Source: Ochrobactrum quorumnocens (GTDB lineage Bacteria; Pseudomonadota; Alphaproteobacteria; Rhizobiales; Rhizobiaceae). Taken from it: a stretch of DNA of 64,000 nucleotides. Below, in pieces: positions 57,401-64,000 of this stretch. Within the stretch, counting starts at the first letter, position 1. The number at the start of each line of letters is the position of its first letter. The position numbers and the translations under genes are program-made. Location of the stretch: NCBI RefSeq assembly GCF_002278035.1, contig NZ_CP022604.1:2304501-2368500 (forward strand), given 5' to 3'. Below the pieces are notes generated by a model. It did no database searches and was not told the DNA's origin. It saw only the letters and a list, made by a program, of their open reading frames with translations.

Positions 57401-57451
57401 GAGGAACGAGGTAAGGGCGAAAACGTCGTTGGCTTGTTCTTGCCTTGCCAT
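54446..57451 (-). CDS. sucA: 2-oxoglutarate dehydrogenase E1
   Basis: 1001 residues. The N-terminal 2-oxoglutarate dehydrogenase motif is [21 protein letters not shown]. The TPP-binding site is in [19 protein letters not shown] and in the [13 protein letters not shown] region, and active-site histidines lie in [13 protein letters not shown] and [20 protein letters not shown]. It decarboxylates 2-oxoglutarate and transfers succinyl to E2. It lies 289 nt downstream of sucD with a tandem repeat and a hairpin between them, unlike the tighter spacing elsewhere. Confidence 0.98.
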   Translation of the reverse strand: [1001 protein letters not shown]

Positions 57452-57590
57452 AACCTAATCCGGAGCCTCCGCTCCGTCTCCTTGTAGTAGCTCATCATGC
57501 GCGGGCCGGAAGCTCTCTCAACTTCATCCCTCACGCCGCCGGGGAGGAACCACAACAGACCCCGGCATAACTCGATAACAAAACTCAATT

Positions 57591-57628
57591 CCTGCAGAAG
57601 AATGATGGTCCTGCAGAAGAATGATGGC
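57591..57628. repeat. 19-bp direct tandem repeat upstream of sucA
   Basis: cctgcagaagaatgatgg occurs twice in tandem (57591-57608 and 57610-57627) with unit length 19. It lies about 140-180 nt before the sucA start. Confidence 0.85.
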
Positions 57629-57689
57629 CAAAGCCTGACATTCTCTTAAATCGGCCCTTAAACCGGCCGTCTCCGGTATCTGTATTAAA

Positions 57690-57719
57690 CCCGGCAGCAG
57701 CTTTCGCCACTGCCGGGGC
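57690..57719 (-). terminator. Hairpin between sucD and sucA
   Basis: CCCGGCAG/CTGCCGGG stem, then TTTAAT on the minus strand, 22 nt past the sucD stop. It may attenuate or process the long transcript. Confidence 0.55.
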
Positions 57720-57740
57720 ATTTCAATCAGCAATGCGATC

Positions 57741-58643
57741 TCAGCCCTTGAGGACTTCGACCAGCGTCTTGCCAAGCTGTGCTGGCGAAGGAGACACGCG
57801 AATGCCAGCCGATTCCATGGCTGCAATCTTGTCTTCTGCGCCGCCCTTGCCGCCCGAGATCACGGCGCCAGCATGGCCCATGGTGCGTCCGGCAGGAGCT
57901 GTACGGCCAGCGATGAAACCAACCATTGGCTTCTTGCGACCGCGCTTTGCTTCGTCCTTCAGGAACTGCGCTGCTTCTTCTTCAGCGGAGCCACCGATTT
58001 CACCGATCATGACGATCGACTTGGTTTCATCATCGGCGAGGAACATTTCCAACACGTCGATGAACTCAGTGCCCTTGACCGGATCGCCGCCGATACCGAC
58101 AGCGGTTGTCTGGCCAAGACCTTCGTTCGAGGTCTGGAACACTGCCTCATAGGTAAGTGTGCCGGAGCGGGAAACAACACCCACCGAACCCTTCTTGAAG
58201 ATATTGCCCGGCATGATGCCGATCTTGCATTCTTCAGGAGTCAGGATGCCTGGGCAGTTTGGTCCGAGCAGGCGCGACTTCGAGCGTTCCAGACGCTCCT
58301 TGACGCGAACCATGTCCATGACCGGAATGCCTTCGGTGATGCAGACGATGAAGCTGACTTCAGCTTCAATCGCTTCGATGATTGCAGCCGCAGCACCTGC
58401 TGGCGGAACGTAGATCACCGATGCGTCTGCACCTGTGCGTTCCTTGGCTTCTGCAACAGTTGCGAAAATCGGAAGCTTTTCGCCCTTGGAACCTTCCCAG
58501 GTCTCGCCACCCTTCTTAGGGTTGATACCGCCGACCATCTGCGTGCCATAATAAGCAAGCGCCTGTTCGGTGTGGAAAGTGCCGGTCTTGCCGGTCAGGC
58601 CCTGTACGAGAACCTTGGTGTCCTTGTTAACGAGAATGGACAT
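57741..58643 (-). CDS. sucD: Succinyl-CoA synthetase alpha subunit
   Basis: 300 residues. The CoA-binding fold opens with [27 protein letters not shown] sequence. The phosphorylated His lies in [18 protein letters not shown]. It forms succinate plus ATP/GTP from succinyl-CoA with SucC. It follows sucC by 3 nt. Confidence 0.98.
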   Translation of the reverse strand: MSILVNKDTKVLVQGLTGKTGTFHTEQALAYYGTQMVGGINPKKGGETWEGSKGEKLPIFATVAEAKERTGADASVIYVPPAGAAAAIIEAIEAEVSFIVCITEGIPVMDMVRVKERLERSKSRLLGPNCPGILTPEECKIGIMPGNIFKKGSVGVVSRSGTLTYEAVFQTSNEGLGQTTAVGIGGDPVKGTEFIDVLEMFLADDETKSIVMIGEIGGSAEEEAAQFLKDEAKRGRKKPMVGFIAGRTAPAGRTMGHAGAVISGGKGGAEDKIAAMESAGIRVSPSPAQLGKTLVEVLKG

Positions 58644-58646
58644 GCC

Positions 58647-59843
58647 TTAGTTTCCCTTCACTGCAGCGACGATTTTCTGCGCAGCATCGTCGAGATCGTC
58701 AGCCGAAATAACATTCAGGCCGCTCTCGTTGATGATCTTCTTGCCAAGCTCAACATTGGTGCCTTCAAGACGGACAACCAATGGAACCTTGAGGCCGACT
58801 TCCTTGACCGCAGCGATAACGCCTTCAGCGATCACGTCGCACTTCATGATGCCACCGAAGATGTTGACCAAAATGCCCTGGACAGCCGGATCAGCGGTGA
58901 TGATCTTGAACGCCGACGTTACCTTCTCCTTGGTAGCGCCGCCACCAACGTCGAGGAAGTTAGCTGGCTCTGCACCGTAGAGCTTGATGATATCCATGGT
59001 CGCCATGGCAAGGCCTGCGCCATTGACCATGCAGCCGATGTTGCCATCAAGAGCGACGTAAGCGAGATCGTGCTTGGAAGCTTCGATTTCCTTTTCGTCT
59101 TCTTCCGACAGATCGCGCAGTTCCTGAATGTCAGGATGACGGAACAGTGCATTGCCGTCGAACGATACCTTGGCATCGAGAACGCGCACGCGACCATTGG
59201 TCATGACGATCAGCGGGTTGATTTCCAGAAGGCTCATGTCCTTCTCGGTGAAGGCTTTATAGAGGATCGGGAACAGCTTGAGGCCGTCTTCACGGGCTTC
59301 ACCTTCAAGCTTCAGCGCATCGGCGAGCTTGTTGGCGTCTGCATCGGTCACGCCCTTGGCAGGATCGATTGCGACCGTGATGATCTTCTCAGGGGTTTCT
59401 TCAGCAACAGCTTCGATATCCATGCCGCCTTCAGTCGAAACGACGAAAGCCGGACGGCCGACGGTGCGGTCGATCAGGATCGAGAGATAGAGCTCGCGCT
59501 CGATGTCTGCACCATCTTCGATGTAAAGACGGTTGACCTGCTTGCCAGCGTCGCCGGTCTGCTTGGTAACGAGTGTGTTGCCGAGCATTTCCTTTGCGTG
59601 GGAAACCACTTCTTCGATCGACTTTGCAAGGCGCACGCCGCCCTTGGCATCAGGACCGAGTTCCTTGAACTTGCCCTTGCCGCGGCCACCAGCGTGGATC
59701 TGGCTCTTGACGACATAAAGCGGTCCTGGAAGCGTCTTTGCCCATTCTTCCGCCTGTTCGACGGAATAGACAGCCACACCATTGGCGATCGGGGCGCCGA
59801 AGGTGTGAAGCAGGCGCTTGGCCTGGTATTCATGAATATTCAT
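58647..59843 (-). CDS. sucC: Succinyl-CoA synthetase beta subunit
   Basis: 398 residues. The N-terminal ATP-grasp domain opens with [18 protein letters not shown]. Nucleotide contacts lie in [18 protein letters not shown], the Mg-binding loop is in LLEINPLIV, and [17 protein letters not shown] marks the CoA-ligase end. The gene follows mdh by 127 nt and precedes sucD by 3 nt, so it is in the mdh-sucCDAB run. Confidence 0.98.
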   Translation of the reverse strand: MNIHEYQAKRLLHTFGAPIANGVAVYSVEQAEEWAKTLPGPLYVVKSQIHAGGRGKGKFKELGPDAKGGVRLAKSIEEVVSHAKEMLGNTLVTKQTGDAGKQVNRLYIEDGADIERELYLSILIDRTVGRPAFVVSTEGGMDIEAVAEETPEKIITVAIDPAKGVTDADANKLADALKLEGEAREDGLKLFPILYKAFTEKDMSLLEINPLIVMTNGRVRVLDAKVSFDGNALFRHPDIQELRDLSEEDEKEIEASKHDLAYVALDGNIGCMVNGAGLAMATMDIIKLYGAEPANFLDVGGGATKEKVTSAFKIITADPAVQGILVNIFGGIMKCDVIAEGVIAAVKEVGLKVPLVVRLEGTNVELGKKIINESGLNVISADDLDDAAQKIVAAVKGN

Positions 59844-59970
59844 CTGGTTGTCCTCTACGGATTCCCGGCCCTTTCAACTGAGCCGGTACGGCCCGAATCT
59901 TCGACCGATAATTGACAGCCGGAAAAGGCCGGGACTGCGTATCTCGCAGCGATCCGGCCTTGTCTGGAAC

Positions 59971-61332
<1,362 letters not shown>

Positions 61333-62496
61333 TCAGCTTTCTGCTTTCTCGGAAAATGCATCGAGATATTCAGCGCTCTGCATTTCAAACAGGCGCGAAG
61401 CTGTGCGGTCAAATTCGAAGGCTTCCACGCCTTGTCTTGCTTCATAAAGCTTTTCAGGCTGCGCTTCGGCAGAGATGAATAACCGCGCATGATGATCATA
61501 AAGCACGTCGATCAGCAGAATAAAGCGTTTGGCCTCATTGCGGCGTGAATAATCGAGTATCGGCACATCATCGATAAACAACGTCTGATATCGTGTGACG
61601 ATAGCAATATAATCGGATGCAGCAAGCGGCTGCGCGCAAAGCTCATTGAAAGTGAACCGTGCCGCTCCTGCCACTGCATGGCGCACGGGAATGTCGCGCC
61701 CTTTGATGTGGATCACATCCGGCTTTTCTTCCGCACCATTTTTATGGGCAGTCCATGCGGCATCCATGCGTTTGGTCGTCTCCGAACCGAGCGGCGTCAG
61801 ATAAACCGGCTGGCGATCAAGTTTTTCCAGACGGTAATCGGTGCGCGAATCGAGATTGATCACATCGACATGCTGCTTGAGGATATTGACGAATGGCAGG
61901 AAGAGCTGGCGGTTTAACCCGTCGCGGTAGAGATTGTCGGGCGCAACATTGGATGTTGCGATCAGTACCACGCCGCGAGCGAACAAGGCGCTGAACAGAC
62001 GCGACAGGATCATCGCATCGGCAATATCAGTCACGGTAAACTCATCAAAGCAAAGCACCCATGCCTGCTCGGCCAGCGCTTCTGCGACTGGCGGGATCGG
62101 GTCTTCCTGCTTGGTTTCACCCCGTTTCAAGGCTTGACGGTGGGCGTTGATGCGCTCATGCGCATCAGCCATGAAATCATTGAAATGCGCACGGCGTTTG
62201 CGTTCAACTGGCAGAAGCTGAAAGAACATGTCCATCAGCATGGTCTTGCCGCGCCCGACTTCGCCGTGCACGTAAAGTCCCTTGACGATTGCGACTTCCT
62301 TGCGCTTGCCGAACAGCCAGCCAAGGGCGCTTGATTTGCGCGACAGACGCTTGGTGCAAACTTCTTCGATCAGGCGATCATAGCGTTTGGTGAGCTCAAG
62401 CTGCGCTGGATCGACTTCAACTTCGCCTGCTCTCACCAGCGCATCATAATGCTCGCTGACCGAAGGAAACGCTTTCAGATTACCGTCGAAAGACAT
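61333..62496 (-). CDS. zapE: Cell-division ATPase ZapE (AFG1-like)
   Basis: 387 residues. Walker A is HGEVGRGKTMLMDMFF and Walker B is LCFDEFTVTDIADAM. The AFG1 family features HFNDFMADAHERI and SNVAPDNLYRDGLNR are present. Bacterial ZapE is a nucleotide-dependent factor that destabilises FtsZ at constriction; the mitochondrial homologue handles respiratory subunits. The gene lies immediately before mdh, a placement shared by relatives in memory. Confidence 0.94.
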   Translation of the reverse strand: MSFDGNLKAFPSVSEHYDALVRAGEVEVDPAQLELTKRYDRLIEEVCTKRLSRKSSALGWLFGKRKEVAIVKGLYVHGEVGRGKTMLMDMFFQLLPVERKRRAHFNDFMADAHERINAHRQALKRGETKQEDPIPPVAEALAEQAWVLCFDEFTVTDIADAMILSRLFSALFARGVVLIATSNVAPDNLYRDGLNRQLFLPFVNILKQHVDVINLDSRTDYRLEKLDRQPVYLTPLGSETTKRMDAAWTAHKNGAEEKPDVIHIKGRDIPVRHAVAGAARFTFNELCAQPLAASDYIAIVTRYQTLFIDDVPILDYSRRNEAKRFILLIDVLYDHHARLFISAEAQPEKLYEARQGVEAFEFDRTASRLFEMQSAEYLDAFSEKAES

Positions 62497-62516
62497 GATT
62501 GCTTCCGTTCACCGCT

Positions 62517-62624
62517 TAGAGCATGCCTCCCAAAAGCGGGAACCGGTTTGGGGACAAAGACATGCTTGAAAACAAACCACTAGAGCATTTCTTCCAATTC
62601 CGTCAAAAATGGAAACGCTCTAAT
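62517..62624. repeat. RIME/Bru-RS-like element, full composite copy
   Basis: ttagagcatgcctcccaaaagcg and gggaccggtttggg-like core with gacatgcttg, then tagagcatttcttccaattccg and ggaaacgctctaat. It lies between zapE and omp19. Confidence 0.75.
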
Positions 62625-62629
62625 TGCAA

Positions 62630-62669
62630 AAACGGCGGAGCGTCTTGCGACTGCTCCGCCTGTTTTAAA
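62630..62669 (-). terminator. Terminator of omp19
   Basis: aaaacggcggagc/gctccgcctgtttt stem with T-rich minus-strand tail, 14 nt after the omp19 stop. Confidence 0.75.
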
Positions 62670-62682
62670 CGTTAATGACTTA

Positions 62683-63219
62683 TCAGCGCGACAGCGAAAC
62701 TGCCTGACCGCCTGTGGTCTGACCATCGAAACGGCCCTGACCCGAGGAATAGAGCGTCGCGACTGTTCCGCCATTCGCATCATAGAGCGAAAGCTGCTTG
62801 CCGCTGACCGACCACGAAGCAAGGCTTCCAAGTTCGCCGGGGCAGCGCAGCGGACCCGCGCGGAAACCCTGACCATACTTGGTCTGCGGCGTTGCGATCT
62901 TACAGTTCTGACCGGCAAGCGATGCATTCCAAACACCTGCGACCGTACCCGGTGTCAGATCAGGTGCTGATTCGGGTGGAAGGCTTGCAACCTGCGTATT
63001 CCCGTCCTGTGGAGCAGTGCTGGTCGTCGGCGCGGTTGGGAAGGAATTTGGAGCGTTGAGATTACCAGACTGTACGGAACTGACGGGAGCAGATCTCAGT
63101 GGTGCTGGCGGCGGCGGCGATGCATTGTTGTCAAAGCCTCCAACTCGGGAGCTTTGGCAACCGGCCAAAATGACGCCCGCTGCAGCAATGCTGAGCAAAC
63201 TTGCTTTTGAAATTCCCAT
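62683..63219 (-). CDS. omp19: Outer-membrane lipoprotein Omp19 (protease inhibitor)
   Basis: 178 residues from the ATG at 63219. The signal peptide ends in the lipobox VILAGC (lipidated Cys about 21). A Pro/Ser-rich stalk (about 30-90) follows. The C-terminal domain has the AprI/Inh protease-inhibitor look, with two Cys (GQNCKI and LRCPGEL) and repeated YSSGQGRFDGQT. I recognise it as Brucella Omp19, a surface lipoprotein that inhibits host proteases and stimulates immunity. The TTG 12 nt upstream is less likely as the start. Confidence 0.95.
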   Translation of the reverse strand: MGISKASLLSIAAAGVILAGCQSSRVGGFDNNASPPPPAPLRSAPVSSVQSGNLNAPNSFPTAPTTSTAPQDGNTQVASLPPESAPDLTPGTVAGVWNASLAGQNCKIATPQTKYGQGFRAGPLRCPGELGSLASWSVSGKQLSLYDANGGTVATLYSSGQGRFDGQTTGGQAVSLSR

Positions 63220-63595
63220 CTGGTTCTCCAATTCCTTCGTGTACTTGGGGCGTGATCTGGGGCCTGACTAATTGGGGGAGTGCCCCTCGCACCATCGAGC
63301 ATGAAGACTCGACCTAAAAACAATATTGCACCGATAAAATGGCGATATGGTTAAAAAATCAACTGTGCAATGGCGCAAATGTGGGTGAGATGGCATCAAG
63401 AACGCTTGAAATAGCTTAGAAATTTTCAGAATGGCGCAGGAAGGACACAGTTTCTGAGTAATCTGCGATCCATAAAGATGATGAACCGATACCGGTGCGG
63501 CCAAACGCGCGCCGGTACTGGCAATTTGTGGGCTTTTCCGCCATATAGAGCCTTTCCAACATGAACGGCCAGATGAACGGGACCCGGAACCAGCA
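63220..63595. other. Gene-free interval between omp19 and dapF
   Basis: 376 bp divergent region carrying both promoters. It includes a short open frame (63561-63599) overlapping the dapF start. No repeat or RNA gene was seen. Confidence 0.6.
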
Positions 63596-64000
63596 ATGAG
63601 CAAGGCAGTCTTCTCCAAAATGAACGGACTGGGCAACAAGATCATTGTTGCCGATATGCGCGGACGTAGCGATCGTATCGCTCCGACTGCTGCCATCCGT
63701 TTGGCCGGAGATGAGGCAACCTCATTTGATCAGATCATGGCCATCCATGACCCCAAGACGCCTGGCACCGATCATTATATCGAGATCATCAATTGCGATG
63801 GCACACAGGCGCAGGCTTGCGGCAATGGCACTCGCTGCGTGGTGCAATGGCTTTCTAACGAAAGCGGAAAACAGGATTACATTTTCCAGACACTGGCTGG
63901 CATCCTGACCGCCAATGAGCACGAAGACGGGCTGATTACGGTCGATATGGGCAAGCCGCATTTCGGCTGGAAGGAAATCCCCCTCGCCCATGAAGTTGCC
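63596..64000 (+). CDS. dapF: Diaminopimelate epimerase (3' part missing)
   Basis: 135 codons are visible before the window ends. The opening [17 protein letters not shown] is the DapF signature. The first catalytic Cys is in [12 protein letters not shown]; the second lies beyond the window. It interconverts LL- and meso-diaminopimelate for lysine and peptidoglycan. The ATG at 63596 overlaps the stop of a 12-codon upstream frame (ATGA), so the start may be coupled. Confidence 0.95.
   Translation, partial: MSKAVFSKMNGLGNKIIVADMRGRSDRIAPTAAIRLAGDEATSFDQIMAIHDPKTPGTDHYIEIINCDGTQAQACGNGTRCVVQWLSNESGKQDYIFQTLAGILTANEHEDGLITVDMGKPHFGWKEIPLAHEVA

Noticed and set aside
57873..59915. 680-codon open frame on the plus strand opposite sucD and sucC
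   Set aside because: Lies wholly antisense to two certain genes; its protein is rich in His, Cys and Asp with no domain. It is a codon-bias shadow.

Overview
The window is a chromosomal segment from an alphaproteobacterium of the Brucellaceae. The strongest genus marker is an outer-membrane lipoprotein at 62683-63219 that I recognise as Omp19. Supporting evidence is the CenR/OtpR-type regulator next to a single-domain cyclic-nucleotide-binding protein, the mdh-sucCDAB order, CtrA-type boxes and Rhizobiales-style palindromic intergenic elements. The Omp19 sequence differs from the classical Brucella one as I remember it, and an IS5-family element and a foreign-looking membrane gene are present, so an Ochrobactrum-like (environmental Brucella) genome is more likely than a classical Brucella. 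This is judged by eye and from memory.

Layout. 1-5.0 kb: ftsX (cut by the window edge) and ftsE, a small lipoprotein, aquaporin aqpZ, an MFS exporter and a TerB-like protein. 5.3-10.1 kb: the heme operon hemC-hemD-mic60-hemY on the minus strand. 10.2-13.7 kb: tsaD-gpsA, YciI, EVE and an EtfB-type methyltransferase on the plus strand. 13.7-19.8 kb: a DMT exporter divergent from a MocR regulator, an NCS2 permease, a YkuD-type protein, and cenR with a cyclic-nucleotide-binding protein. 20-23.3 kb: two tandem ABC-F ATPases. 23.5-29.4 kb: xthA, lolA-like, ftsK and amtB. 29.7-35.4 kb: tesB, a UbiH-type hydroxylase, an IS5-family element, an unclassified polytopic membrane protein, an OsmC protein and a VOC protein. 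35.5-39 kb: sdhCDAB. 39.3-43.1 kb: a GNAT acetyltransferase, a GGDEF protein and leuC. 43.3-47.3 kb: rplS, an NCS1 permease, a DUF4260 protein, trmD and rimM. 47.4-49.8 kb: xerC-type recombinase, TraB/GumN protein and a small membrane protein. 49.8-61 kb: the TCA block mdh-sucC-sucD-sucA-sucB, three small-protein genes and lpdA. 61.3-64 kb: zapE, omp19 and dapF (cut by the window edge).

How the genes work together. The region is mainly core metabolism. Malate dehydrogenase, succinyl-CoA synthetase, 2-oxoglutarate dehydrogenase and succinate dehydrogenase lie within 26 kb and form a continuous oxidative half of the TCA cycle. UbiH-type quinone synthesis and heme synthesis feed the same respiratory chain. 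Cell-division functions (ftsEX, ftsK, xerC-type, zapE) are scattered. Two of them, ftsE and ftsK, each carry a full CtrA-type box (TTAA-N7-TTAA) at about the same distance upstream of the start codon. amtB has a near-consensus sigma-54 promoter.

Most non-coding space is filled by about a dozen copies of a palindromic mosaic repeat (RIME/Bru-RS-like). No tRNA, rRNA, CRISPR array or known riboswitch was seen. I found no clear multi-gene novel defence or biosynthetic system. The best leads are regulatory: the CtrA boxes, a perfect palindrome before mdh, repeated GTACAG half-sites at the MocR/DMT pair, the sigma-54 promoter without an adjacent glnK, the structured leader before a detached rplS, and the unclassified membrane protein next to the IS.
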